A DNA stretch of 64,000 bases, from the NCBI GenBank assembly GCA_958510875.1, contig OY294068.1, positions 21,990,297-22,054,296 of the forward strand, read 5' to 3'. Position 1 is the first letter of the stretch. The number at the start of each line of letters is the position of its first letter. The notes under the pieces were generated by a model, which saw only the letters and a program-made list of their open reading frames with translations, searched no databases and was not told the origin of the DNA. Positions 47,341 through 59,015 of the stretch are shown in pieces. Origin of the DNA: Endomychus coccineus. Its lineage: Eukaryota; Arthropoda; Insecta; Coleoptera; Endomychidae. The position numbers and the translations under genes are program-made.

Positions 47341-47799
47341 AGTCATATTTCTTTACGAACGATCGCCTCAGATTTTCTACATAAATATACCGTTGAAAGA
47401 TAGTGAGATTCTATGTGAATTCATACAAAATGCTCGAAAAGAGCTTAAATACGCCTTTCACTGTGTAAGAAAGCCTTTGAGAGACCTTTAATTATGAGAA
47501 TTTTGTATTTTATAATAACCCTAGACTAGCAACAATTGGTCTCTGTGTGATGGATATTTGTTTTACCTTACCTTAAGTGGCCTTTGTTTACGAGCCTAGG
47601 ACGAGTGATGGTGTTTCCTCAAAGCAGTTTGCTCGCGTTTAAGATATCTGACAGATATTTCTTCCACTCGAATATTGTCAAAATGTTTGGACTAACGTTT
47701 AGGTTACACCAGGTAACAACACTCAATTCTTCTATTTGTATTCGTGGTTGCCGTGTCAACGTAGTTTTACCGCCCCAAAAGATTGGTACTCGCAGCACA

Positions 47800-48472
47800 C
47801 CGTCCTGATTTCATTTCCAAATAATACGATTTCGTCAATCCTTCAAAATAGGCGTTTGTTTCAGCGATGACCTCATAGTTGGGGCCAAATCTCTTTCCGC
47901 CAAGCCATTGCTCCAATTTGGAAATAGATAAAAATCGCAGGGGGCAAATCTGCAGAATACGGTGGATGACGAACCAATTCGTAGCGCAATTCATGCAATT
48001 TTGCCATTGCGACTGCGGACCTGTGCCCCGGTACGTTGTCCTGGTGGAAGATCAGTTTTTTCTTTGCCAAATGCAAATCGGCGTCTAATCGATCCAATAG
48101 CTCTGCATAATATACGCCAGTGATCGTTTTGCCCTTTTCAAGGTAATCGATATGGACGATACCGTGTGCATCCCAAAAAACTGTCGCCATGACTTAGGCC
48201 TTTTTCGGTTTCTATTCGCTACGGCAAATCCACTGTTTCGACTGTTCTTTGGTCTCTGATGTGTTGTGATGTATCCATGTTTCGTCCACGGCTACGAAAC
48301 GGCGGAAAAAGTCTTTCTTATCGTGCTTGAACATCGCCAAACACTCCTTTGAAGTTGTCACACGGTCGCGCTTGTTGTCAACAGAGAGCAAATGTGGCAC
48401 CCATTTGGCAGATAGCTTTCTCATATTCAAAAATTAATGCAAAATGTTCCGAACCTGTTCGGTTGGGATACC
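47800..48472 (-). mobile_element. Mariner element, decayed
   Basis: Minus-strand transposase pieces from 48472 down: GIPTEQVRNILH, LSAKWVPHLLSVDNKRDR, AVDETWIHHNTSETKEQSKQ (first catalytic Asp), a stop, VMATVFWDAHGIVHIDYLEK, FHQDNVPGHRSAVAMA (second Asp), LRYELVRHPPYSADLPP (third Asp position, D34D spacing). The N-terminal DNA-binding part and both TIRs are lost. Frame breaks near 48190 and 47900. Confidence 0.85.
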
Positions 48473-48479
48473 CATATAT

Positions 48480-49480
48480 CAAAAGTATATTTTGCTAGAA
48501 GTTTTCTGTTGGAGATCTTTAGGTCATACTCTCCCATCTCTTCATAATACAGAAATCTTATGAATTTGTTCTGTAGTCTCTCTAAGGCTCGCTCTAAGGT
48601 GTCTATATGTTGAAATGTTTACGCTGATAATTGCATCGGTTGAACACTTCATTACGGATGATACGAAACTTACGCAATGATCGTCCACGTCAATGAAATC
48701 ATTGAAATCACTTGGAAATACAGAATCAAACTTATTGAGAGAATGCGATTGAATAGCCTTTAACGTGGAATTTGAATGATTGGTTCTTGCATACACCGGA
48801 ATTAGCATTTGAGATCGAAGTAAATAGTACAACAATGTGACCTATACCAAATTGAAGGTAATTCATGCGAAATGAATCTGTGAAAAGCGGAAGTAAAAAA
48901 ATGGTAATTGCCGAGAAATAGATGTATATGCAAAAAAATTCTCGTTTTTTGTCTTTTTTCTAATTTTTTTGCATTTTATCATGTCATGAAAATTAATAAT
49001 TTTCCTCGTTGATGGAAAAATACATTATAAGTCATATCAAATTGAAGGTCTCGATAAAAGAGATAAATTGTGCCAATCCAAAGATCAAAGAAAAGGTTAT
49101 ATTCGAGAAATAGATTTATGTTTACGCTTTAAAAGTTTGATTTTCACCATTTTAATAAATAAATGTAACTAGTTTCGCTAACACCCTAGCTTCTTCAAAT
49201 AGAATATTGGAAAAGTACGTAACAGTATTTCTTTTAAAATTGTAGTAATTCTGGCAACAAGTAGTGTTGCTGCATTATGATCTTGAGGACGAGGCGTGAA
49301 ATATAATAATTATTATAATTGTCATAACATATTATTCGGGAATTGTTAGATTAAGTATGGTAGAGAATTACTTATTTCTGTTTTCGGAATGTTACAGTGG
49401 TTTTCTCTGGCATTCCTTTTGCGCGGTCTGTGGGATGTACGGAGGAAGTTGATAAGATAAGAAGTAGAGAATTATGCAGA
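48480..49480. other. Intronic AT-rich DNA
   Basis: Nothing recognised on either strand. Confidence 0.35.
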
Positions 49481-49549
49481 TGCCAATCTATAAGACTTTG
49501 GTAGTGAAATAAAGAGAGAACGTTGAATTATAAATGTGAAAGTGGTGTA

Positions 49550-49870
49550 ACAAAGTGCTATGTATTCCGGCCCTGTGCACGTCGCAACACAGTGTTCGGC
49601 AGAGCGTACGTGATCCGGGACCACTTATTGACGACGGTCCGTGTATCGTTCCATGGCGTGACCGGCTAGCGGGACCCACCGCCGCCCGACAGTTTCTCTC
49701 ATAACGACATACACATACAAGCTTTTATGCTCCAGTCTCTAACACTGCGCGTCTACTCGCCTAACCCACGCCACACTCGCCCTTCCTTTTAAGCCTTCGC
49801 TATCCGTTCCAACCACGCGCAATCCACAGACGCCACCGACGCTGCTCCGCTTTATGTATACGTAATGAGT
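49550..49870. other. GC-richer intronic island
   Basis: Dense CG words (GTGATCCGGGACC, GGCGTGACCGGCTAGCGGG, ACCGCCGCCCGAC) in an otherwise AT-rich intron, not shared with the repeats seen here. Could be a conserved regulatory element or alternative promoter. Unproven. Confidence 0.3.
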
Positions 49871-50267
49871 TTTTCAGATGCGCTCGAACGTGCTATATTT
49901 AGTTGTAAAATAAAGCACCGAACCCCTGTCGGTCGTTTTTACTCGCAACGTTGACTAAATCCAGTGCCGTTTCACCATCAAAGAACCCATGAACCTCTTA
50001 TGGGGTAGCAAAAAACAAGCAAACATTTCACAACGTATAACTCGATCATAACGAAGTACACTGTGTTGAGTGTATTCCTTATATTTCCGATCTTGCAGAG
50101 CCGAAACACAAATGAATGAAGAGTGAAGGTCGTGGAACAACCATCACAGTTTAACGTCTTAAAAAAGTAATTGCAAATCCTTTTTGACCCAATTAACGAA
50201 TACCCTTTTGTGTCATCACCGACACTATCGCAGCGTTGAACAAATCCAGTGACGTTTTACCGTAAAA

Positions 50268-50825
50268 CATACTTCTCGGGAAATAGATCACACTAACACA
50301 TATGCTTATTATTTTCGGCACATCAATGGGATCTCCTATCTCAGCTACTATTGCTAACTTAGTTACGGAATGCATAGAGGAATCTGTAATAAATTCATTA
50401 GATTTTCAACCAGTATTCTTTATACGGTATGAAGATGATTGCATAATGTGTGTTCCCAATGATAAAATTTAATATGTGATTAATAAATTTAACAATTTCC
50501 ACTGTAAACTTCAATTTACTTGTGAAATAGATAATAGAAGTGAACAAAAACATAAATTTTCCGGATATGAACATTAGGCATGATGCAGATGGAAAAATAA
50601 ATTTCGTAGTTTACTAAGGTAGTTTAGTCTCAACGTTATCTTTACTTCAATTCCGTGGCACCAACAAGTTATAAAAAAATGTTATAAACAGCCTTAAAGA
50701 TTGCGCGGTTAAATTGTCCCACCCAGAGGACCGTCCCAAAAATTTAAAAATAATGAACACATTTGTTAGTTTGACCTATTTCCTGAGAATGTATACATAA
50801 TTCATACTTGGGTCAAAAATCATTA
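50268..50825 (+). mobile_element. Penelope-like element with RT fragment
   Basis: The terminal-repeat start (TTCTCGGGAAATAGATCACA) runs to 50316 and breaks directly into an RT: GTSMGSPISATIANLV, then FFIRYEDDCIMCV with the YxDD catalytic box, stop at 50470-50472, then LQFTCEIDNRSEQKHKF and FPDMNIRHDADGKINFVVY in another frame. MGSP[IL]SP and RYxDD followed by IxFTxExExxxxxxFLD are hallmarks of Penelope RTs. It ends with the inverted repeat end (GACCTATTTCCTGAGAATG...ATTCATACTTGGGTCAA). No GIY-YIG endonuclease is present. Confidence 0.8.
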
Positions 50826-50869
50826 TTAATAAAAGATAATAGAACCTTCTACTCGACAGCTCATATAAT

Positions 50870-51060
50870 CACAAAACGTGTTTCAGACAACTCATAGATT
50901 GAGGGCTAATCACAGCTCAGAATATCCGTCATATACCACAGATAACCACATACCACATAACAAAACATCAGGTATTGTTTACATGACAGACAGCTGATAA
51001 GTTGTCGGTCACACCATGCCTGTTGAACACTATCCCATAACATAGCTAGTAATATGTAAG
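50870..51060. mobile_element. Helitron family B fragment
   Basis: Words such as TTTACATGACAGACAGCTGA and AACACTATCCCATAACATAG match the interior of the copy at 63131-63703 and the copy at 62170-62410. Partial; the sequence ends CATAGCTAG. Confidence 0.45.
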
Positions 51061-51084
51061 AGAAATATCATTGACTGGCTGCCT

Positions 51085-51675
51085 CATCAAAATATCCCAA
51101 ACTGTAAAGCCGACGGACTTGAAATTTGATAAGTAGGTTCCTTACGATGTAGGCTATCGCTAAGATTTTTTTTTATACGAAACATAAAGGGGTAAATGTA
51201 ATTCATATAGTGGGACTTTTTTGACAACCCATATGAGTGGATAATGAAATAACCAGAGTTCATTAATGAGCTCTTTCAAGAGAAATGCCATATTCTGACC
51301 AACTGACTCATCACGAAATCTCTGGAACTCGAAATTTTGTAGGTAGCTTTCTTAAACGACCTAGGCACCCGCGAAGAATTTTCCGAAGTTCATTCCCTTA
51401 GGGGAAAAGGATTGGTTTTAATTTTGACAGTTCACCTGATAGCAAAATATTGTAATAATACATAGAGTATAAAACATGAGTTGTAGAACATATCTATGTT
51501 AATCTGTTTCAGCATTATCCCTGTCAATTTAGATAAACTTTCAATGTAATGACAAAGAGTATAATTTCATGTCTTTCCACGCCATCACCTGTTACTAATC
51601 ATTTACAATATATTAGTTAACTGTTCCCACAGGCGTTTGATGTTTCCGCTGGCGAAGTCTGCCGGTAACCGCTAG
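51085..51675 (+). mobile_element. Non-autonomous Helitron (family B)
   Basis: Starts near TGACTGGCTGCCTCATCAAA, shares AAAGCCGACGGACTTGAAAT with 63184-63203, and ends with a GC-rich hairpin zone and CTAG at 51672-51675 followed by T. No Rep/helicase frame. The near-terminal GTTTGATGTTTCCGCTGGCG resembles the 63.7-kb copy. Confidence 0.6.
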
Positions 51676-51777
51676 TATTTCATAATGCTTTCGATCTTTC
51701 AGGAGCGAAATAAATAATAAAAGCATTTCATTGGAGAATATCCCAATACCAACCAGCACGGCTTAACGTCCTAATTT

Positions 51778-53200
51778 TTGAATCAGTTAGAAAATGCCCC
51801 TTTTCACGTAATGAGTGCGATTAGATCTACCTTCAAAAGGTTTGTAGAATTAATGAGTTATCCATCTCTGCCTCGAGAGGAACACGCCCTGGGGGTATTT
51901 ACGGACATCGAAGGGGCGTTTGATGACACGTCCGTCGAGTCTATCTGCTCAACCGATGAGAAGCATGGAACAGGTCCGACAATAGTAGGATTGGAGCCAT
52001 GCTATCTAGCAGTGCGATAACGGATGCGTTGTACAAACCACCGCTACAAAAGGCTGCTCACAACGGGGCTTCTGTGGTGTCTTGTAGTCGGTTGCCTCTT
52101 GGAGGAGTTGGAAGAGGCAAGGTTTTATGCCCAAGTCTATGCCGATAACTTGGTTGGCGTCACCTTCAAGTGGCACTTAGGGACACTGGGCGAGCTGCAA
52201 AAGACACTGCTCAGCGTGGTGGACCGCTGGTGCCACTCAGGGTCAACCCTGACAATACGAAAACTGTATTATTTACCAGGAAACGTAAGCTGAGCATAAG
52301 GCAAGGTTCTGCAACTCAGAGGGTCGGTGATTTTTCTGGGAGTAATCCTAGACTCTAAACTGACCTGGTGCGAACTCTCGGTCCTTATGGGCGTGCAGGA
52401 GTGAGGTCAGCAGCACATGGGGATTACAACCAGAGTTCATTTATTGGATCTATTCTACTGTGATCAGGCACTTATGCTGCGTCGTGTGTTGGACTGGTAT
52501 ATCCCAGCGCCCCTTGGACCAACTGCAATGGCTTGCATGCGTAGGTATATTGAGTGGTATGAAGAAGGCTCCAACGAGGGCTCTTGAAGCTCTGGCCGGA
52601 GTACCACATCTACACTTATATATTAAAGATGAAGCCAAGAGAACGGCGTATAGGTTAAAGGGCCTAGGTCACTAGACCAAAATTTACTACTCCCGTGGAC
52701 ACGAGTGAGTGAGGCAATATCTAAATGCCCATACTAGGAATAAGACAAGATAGCATGATTCTAGTATCTCGCAAAATCTTTATCTCTGATAGAGGAGATT
52801 GGAGCAACGAACCTCTCGCCCTACTGTGATCAGGTGGGCTCGTATGGTCACAGACGGGTTCAAGGTAAGTCAGGCTTCTGGAGCGGGAGTATACCTAAAA
52901 AGGCCAAAGGTAACTATCTCAGTGACCCTAGGCGCTTACTGCACGGCTTTTCATGCGGAGGTCTACGCAATATTGACTTGCGCGGGTCAGTGTCGGCTTA
53001 ACAAACACCTTCATACTATAGGCATCGCAGATGATCCTATATGTAGAAAATGTGGAGAGGTGGAAGAAACTGCCTCCCACATCCTGTTGGAATGCCCTGC
53101 TTTGACATCCCTCACCGTTACTTTGGCGAAGCAAAACTGCTCCCAGAAGAACTTATGGAAGCCAGCGTTAACAATATTTTGCAAACTCTGATGATGGCTA
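51778..53200 (+). pseudogene. Non-LTR retrotransposon RT-RNase H pseudogene
   Basis: The plus strand, several frames: GVFTDIEGAFDDTSVES (RT catalytic Asp, about 51890), LPLGGV..., LRVNPDNTKTVLFTRKRKL, LQWLACVGILSGMKKAPTRALEAL, LHLYIKDEAKRTAYRLKGLG, then an RNase H start TDGFKVSQASGAGVY with LGAYCTAFHAEVYAI, and HLHTIGIADDPICRKCGEVE with a Cys-His finger (CRKCGEVEETASHILLEC). This order is typical of ORF2 of I/R1/jockey-type elements having RNase H. Multiple stops; no YADD box survives. Confidence 0.8.
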
Positions 53201-53279
53201 CTTGGTAGCCGAAAGGTCCTCAGTACTTTGAGAGTATTTTTAGTGGATAATGGTGAATATTTCATATTTATAATATCCA

Positions 53280-54490
53280 TCTATGTTGGAAAATTTGAAT
53301 CAACTGTTTTCAATGTTTTCAAATCGATTATCTGCCTATTTCTCATGTGTTTTCAATCATAATACAGTATATATTCACATACTTATTATGTTTGGGCTTA
53401 TCAGCTTTCGTCGGCATATTTAGGAGTAGTCATTTAGATTGATCTATTAATTTATCTTTATCTTATTTTATGCAGTTTGGGAAATTGATTACATTCAATA
53501 AGGTCAATGGTTATAATTTCAACATGTTTGGAACGAATCGGTACATTTGTAAAGAATAATTATTGTTGTAGATGATGTTTGTTTGATCTTTCACTTCAAC
53601 GTAGTTAGGTTCCTGTTATTAATTTTGTAGTTACAATTTGTAGAGAACAAAAAGATACTCCTTACGCTTGCAATGAATAAAGTGATATTTTAAATTAAAT
53701 CAGAATCAGGTACTGAAGGAGAATCAATTAAATAGCAGTAAATTAGACGTTAATTTGTGTTGGTACCCTACGTCTTACAACCTTTTAAAAAGGCTTAAAG
53801 CAGAAGCACAATTGGGTACCACATTACATAATAAATAATTTAAATTATTTGATGTCTGGTCAAAGGAATATGTTTTTAATATCCTTGTAAATTATGGAGT
53901 ATGTATGATGATAAAAAATAGAAGGGATCTTTCGACAATATACTGACGCTTTCTTTGAAGGGTAGAAGATTTGTTACCTGCAATACAATCCTATCACTAC
54001 AGTCTAAATTGCCCGTACTGTACGCTACTATGCTACTAATTGAGGTGTTAGCCACCATTCCGTATTTCTATAGCACCTGTTACAAGGACCGAACTTTACA
54101 AAGCTAGGATTTAACGTAAGTGTTATATGACACAGCTGACAGGTGAGGTAGCTTCTTTCATTATAATTCTTCAGGCTCGGCCAGGTTATATTTCGTATTT
54201 TTTACACACTTGATCCTCGTACTTGTGTCGTGCCATAACAATAAAACGGTTACGATAACATCTTAAGTCACCTGTACTGTTGTGTGAAATGTGATATTTA
54301 TTAAGGTTCATTTCCATAAAAATTCCATCTTACTTTTCTTATCCTTCATGCGATACGTAACAAGTCAACCTTTGTTTCAATCTCGAATCAGACTTTCATG
54401 GATAATGTCAAGAGCTCGTTCATATATTACTTATTATAACCAATTTTGTTAGATAAAATTTGTAAACGAATAATCTATAATAATTATCTA
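53280..54490. other. Intronic AT-rich DNA
   Basis: No gene or repeat recognised. Confidence 0.4.
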
Positions 54491-54499
54491 TCACTAGTA

Positions 54500-55095
54500 T
54501 GGTGGAAAAGAACCGAACTAGTTACAGCCCAGAAACTTCTGGACTGAATACAGGGACTTTTCCTCAGAGGCATGACATCCACGAGGAAGAGTACACCGCC
54601 TGCAACATTGAGGGCCTTGCTGGACGTGGTGGTCTACAGATTTAGCTGCAATGGATCCCTAAAGAGATGGAGTGCAGATCAATCCCGGTAATTTATCGGG
54701 CAGCCTGAGAGGCTGCGATTAGTACCGCGGAATCAGAAGAGTTGGAGCAGGCTTTTGCGGTCCTAGATATATTGATGAGTACTCCGCGCGAATGGGAGAT
54801 TTCAAGACATTCTTCCAAGCCGAGATGCTTGCCATCTGCAGATGTGCAGAGAAATTACTCGGCTATGGTAAGATAAATGAGACCATCTGGATCTGTTCGG
54901 ACTGTCAAGCGGCACTCAACGCGCTGTAAAACCCGGCTGTGACCTCGAGGCTTGTCAGGGAAACCAAGGACATCCTTAACAGGCTAGACGGTGAAAAAGC
55001 TGAGAGATCAACATGCCTCACCATGGAGAAGCTTGACAGCTGCCGAAGTGTCAATGAGGTAGTCCTAAGGGCAAACTCATCGACAAAATAATCAC
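54500..55095 (+). pseudogene. Non-LTR RNase H-region fragment
   Basis: Plus-strand frames contain LFLRGMTSTRKSTPPATLRA (the post-RT block) followed by GDFKTFFQAEMLAICRCAEK and WICSDCQAALNAL, an RNase H with FQAE and the SD-x-QAAL box (Asp catalytic position kept). Stops interrupt. Same class as the preceding element but a different family. Confidence 0.7.
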
Positions 55096-55704
55096 CGTAT
55101 TGATTACACGGCAATACTTAAAACCTGGCCCAAATGGCCGCAACGTGTTGACCATCTTGAGTGCCAATTCCTTGAGCTCTATGCACTGTTTTATGAACGC
55201 AATACGAAAGAGAATAAAAAAGCCAATTTCCTTCACCCTTCATGGGAATGATACGAAGAAGTTGTAGTAATTCAATGATTTTGAAAATTCCACCGACAGT
55301 ATAATGAGCGAGAGAGGCTGGCTAATGAACTGAACTGAGCATTGGATTTTGAAGAAAGTGATTTATTTGTTCTTCATTATTCAGACATTTGACATAAGCA
55401 AAAATGTGTAAAAGCGGAAATATTAGTAGCAAGAAAGTGCGTAAAGTATGAGTTCTTTGACTGGGCTACGAGTGAAAAAAAAGGCTTTCCTAAATGTTTC
55501 TAAATTAATGCAAGTAATGACAATACCAATAAGTTCTGCGATATGCGAAATAAATATGTGAAGAATAGAAAAATGGTTGCGATTTTCAAATTTATCTAAT
55601 TAACATAGAAAGTGAAATGATGAGCAATTTGAACGTAGAAGATATTCTTAAACATAAAAAAGTAATTATTTTTGTTAGTACTTACATCCGATGACAGTTG
55701 TTTT

Positions 55705-55888
55705 ATTATATATAAATTCTCGGGAAATAGGTCACACTAACACATATGTTTTAAGAAATCCCGTTTTAGACATAATACGTCTTCCAATGATGGTCGTGAG
55801 ACCGAAACGTACGTAGAGGCGAAAATAATTAGAATATGTGCTAGTGTGACCTATTTCCTGAGAATTTATATATAATTCATACCTAGAT
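55705..55888. repeat. Penelope-like terminal repeat, head-to-head inverted
   Basis: Begins ATATATAAATTCTCGGGAAA and ends with its inverse (ACCTATTTCCTGAGAATTTA), enclosing one family-1 hammerhead-like motif. Same repeat as at 9.85, 21.75, 50.27 and 60.65 kb. Confidence 0.6.
55778..55821 (+). ncRNA. Hammerhead-like motif (family 1), core mutated
   Basis: Plus strand: CGTCTT, CCAATGA where the core should be CTGATGA, T, GGTC-GTGA-GACC, GAAA, CGTACG, TA, GAGGCG. Two core changes make activity unlikely; helix II and the palindromic helix III are intact. Confidence 0.45.
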
Positions 55889-56605
55889 CTAGTATCTTTC
55901 TATTATAATAATTAAAATATTCATCAACTTAGATTATAAGTTTCTTTTTTTATTCTGGTTTTCGGTTTTTGCAGTAGGTATAACCATACTTTTTGAAGAA
56001 AAATACGTTCTAGCTTTGTTTACTTCTAGTAGTAGGCACATATTTAGGGGAATCGCAACTACGTTTTTAAGAAATAGTACTATTTTAAAAATACCTTTGA
56101 ACCCACAACACCATATTATTGAACAGTCTTTATTTCGAGTGAGCCTATGCTAAATAAGTAAATTTTCATTTTAAAATTCACTTTAAAAAATGGGTGAAAT
56201 TACCCAGAACTCTGAAAAAACTCATGCTCGCAAGTATTTGCTTGAGACGTTGAAAATAATCAAAATCTATTTTTGTGAAGGGGCTTAATATCTCCTCCTC
56301 CCAGATAAATAGGCTAGCTACGCCTACGAGTTTAGCATGTTGTATTTCTTGATAGATTGAATATCTCTGATTCAACGTCAAATGGGTTATTTTCGATGTT
56401 ATGTTACGTGATCCATTCTGATATATACAGGTAAAAAAAGGGTCCAATTACGAGTACACAAATAATGACGATACAGTCATTCTCAAGCAACTTTATACTT
56501 TATGGTTATGGTCCAACAACCGTTCTTACAGGTTTTTTTTCACGCTCCCAAGTAATCAAAATTCTTGCGTTTCAATGACTGATTACTGCCTAAAATTTAC
56601 CGCTA

Positions 56606-56941
56606 ATGGTAGCCGATTTTGAGACCATTAATTCCGACGCAATTACATACTTACATCGTGTGACAGATGACCGATTCATGCATGCGGTGATATCAGCCTT
56701 ATGGTCGGGCAATCCAGTCCTCATCAGCGAATATGACAAACGTACTAATATGCACATTGCAAAAGCACGACCTCATATCGGATCACAAAGAGCAAGTTGG
56801 GCGAGCACTGATGCTGATAACGCCAAGTCTACAAAGCGGGAAAGAACAAGTGGCACTATGAAGGTTGAAAATATGGATAGTCTCGTTGAAATTTATAACA
56901 AAGCTTCGTTTCAAATAATGTCTTTGATTGTACTTTTTTAA
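56606..56941 (+). CDS. Unrecognised 111-codon ORF
   Basis: Open frame starting MVADFETINSDAITYLH and including DRFMHAVISALWSG. Its composition is more protein-like than most frames in this AT-rich region, but I recognise no domain, and no splice sites or repeats tie it to the NOL4-like gene. It could be a transposon-derived remnant or chance. Confidence 0.2.
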   Translation: MVADFETINSDAITYLHRVTDDRFMHAVISALWSGNPVLISEYDKRTNMHIAKARPHIGSQRASWASTDADNAKSTKRERTSGTMKVENMDSLVEIYNKASFQIMSLIVLF

Positions 56942-56964
56942 GTATCGTCTAAAGTTATTTATTG

Positions 56965-57300
56965 GGACCAGGTAGCTAATGGTAGAAGCATCGATCTTCT
57001 AATCACTGTGGCGGCTTACGGTCGCGGATTCGAATTCAGCGTCGGCGGAATTTTTCCGATGGCCCGAGGAAGTGGTGAGGCAAGATACAATGGGCCGTAA
57101 TGGGCCGTCAGGCCTAAGTGTCATCGAGACTGCCCTGGTTGCAGAATCGAGCTTACCACACGAGGTGGAGTGTTTAGTGGGTATATCTGAGATCTGAGGT
57201 CATTAAGCTTGGACTCAGGGACTCCCACACTATATTATGGGATGTTACAGGCACATAAGGTGCCCATAAAAGCTTTCAACCAACTCCCAACAAAAAAAAG
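56965..57300 (+). repeat. Candidate tRNA-derived SINE
   Basis: GC-richer than its flanks. TAGCTAATGG is A-box-like, and GGATTCGAATTC near 57026 is close to a Pol III B box. The body runs on to a CAACAAAAAAAAG tail at about 57289-57300. The A-B distance is a little long, so confidence is modest. Confidence 0.45.
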
Positions 57301-57800
57301 ATAAGTTACTTATTGGATGGTAAATTCACAGCTATAATAAGTGTAATTTTTGAATAGTAAAAAACATGAACAATTTTGGATTCCAAAAAGCAGTTGACTT
57401 GACACTTGCAGAGTGACATAGTAAATGTTTCACTTATAATTGCCCACATAAATTCATTCTGGGGAATCCCGATCTCAAACTCTTTTCTGAGTGTTGACTC
57501 ATCACACTGCCGAAAATTTGCATTCATACAGGAACATCACAATCGGTTTAACCCCCCAGTAAACATGTACTCTGAATGTTTTGCTATCAACATTTTTATT
57601 CTATTTTTATTGAATATGCTCTTTCATTCTCCTTTCTCGTTAATTATTCTTGTTTGGCGAACTTTTTCCACAATCACAAAATCTAGTTTTTAGAACTTGT
57701 AGTTCGAAGTGCTATAGAAACTTTGGATATTTTATCTGGTAACTCCAAGAATTTGGCAAAAAATAGTTAACAGAAGTAAATAATGTGCTCCATAGTTTCA
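57301..57800. other. Intronic AT-rich DNA
   Basis: Nothing recognised. Confidence 0.35.
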
Positions 57801-57819
57801 ACGTTGCTGATGCAAAACA

Positions 57820-58000
57820 GCGGAGCTTCACAGCCGGCGGCTGATGACTGAGACTCTGTCACCCACTCCACATCGTTCGCTCTATCCCGCTTCCGTCACC
57901 GGCGTCCGTGATGCTGCGACGACTGCTTTCTGCCACTTAACCTCTCCGACCGACCCTAGTCCTCTCATCGCCATATCCGGCCGCCACTTTTACCAATTCA
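57820..58000. other. GC-richer intronic island
   Basis: About 180 bp with CG-rich words (CAGCCGGCGGCTG, TCACCGGCGTCCG, CATATCCGGCCGCC) in the NOL4-like intron. Unique within the window; possible regulatory element. Confidence 0.3.
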
Positions 58001-58619
58001 TAGATTGATTGATTTAGCTATTGATTTATCGGTTTGTCATGACAATCTTATCACAAACATGAACAATGACGGTCAAGCGCACTATAATCCAGTTTCCCGT
58101 ATGTAGCCAAAACATGGACATTCTTCCATGTGTTTTTTAGGCACATGTTGTATTTATTATTTATTAAATTATGAGTCATTATCAGCATAATTGTTAAAGT
58201 GGAAACATTCCTCAAATGCTTCCATGAATTGTTGATCAAATATACCCTAACTTGTTCACTTGCCTCATTGTGGATTTTTTGTATGAATTTAGTAATTTAT
58301 ACAATGGTTTTTGGGAAATTTGAAGGAAATCATCAAACAATGAAACTGATGGGCCCTTTCACACACATCCGATATCTTCTTTAGTATCAAAGTTGTAGTA
58401 AAAAATGTACGTTCGTGACATATGAACCTATTACCTCTAATTTAATTTTATCAGAACGATTATCATGTCATAACTGTTCTCATTACAAGTTACGCCCTCT
58501 AGCAATTTTAATAGGAACTATCGTATACGTCAATTAAAAGTACGTACCTTCTCTCCCATACAAACTCAAGTATACTAAAATCAAATAAGTCGTTTAGAAA
58601 CTACATCGATTTAATTGAT

Positions 58620-58950
58620 TATACTTTCAATAGCTTCTCCCACTCTTATCAAGGTCGGTACGGCAATGAACTTTGATCAAAATGATGTAAAATTGTCTAA
58701 CCTTTCTAATGATGTTAATAAAGATATACCTTAATATGAGAATTTCCGGAGAAATTTGGAATTTTAATATTTAATTTTCAATTGCGCCCCCTTGCGGCAA
58801 ATTGCAGAATATGAAAATAATTTCCAGCATTTTCTCATGGTCACTTTATTAACGAATTCTTTTCCCACATTTTTATTCCCAGTAGTTTCTGAGATATGGT
58901 CGAGGGCCGCCCTTAACTGATCACGCTGTATATATATCTATTACTCCAAA
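58620..58950. repeat. Possible interspersed repeat ending in GGGCGGCCCT-like border
   Basis: The stretch ends GAGGGCCGCCCTTAACTGAT then CACGCTGTATATATAT, and includes GCGCCCCCTTGCGGCAA. The general plan recalls abundant beetle repeats, but there is no second copy in the window to prove it. Confidence 0.25.
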
Positions 58951-59015
58951 ACCACCATTTCTCACGCGTGCGCTAAGTGAAAATAGTCTTCAGAAAGTCC
59001 AAATACACTTAAGTA

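Noticed and set aside
52928..53280. Minus-strand frames opposite the RNase H segment
   Set aside because: Shadows of the plus-strand retrotransposon.
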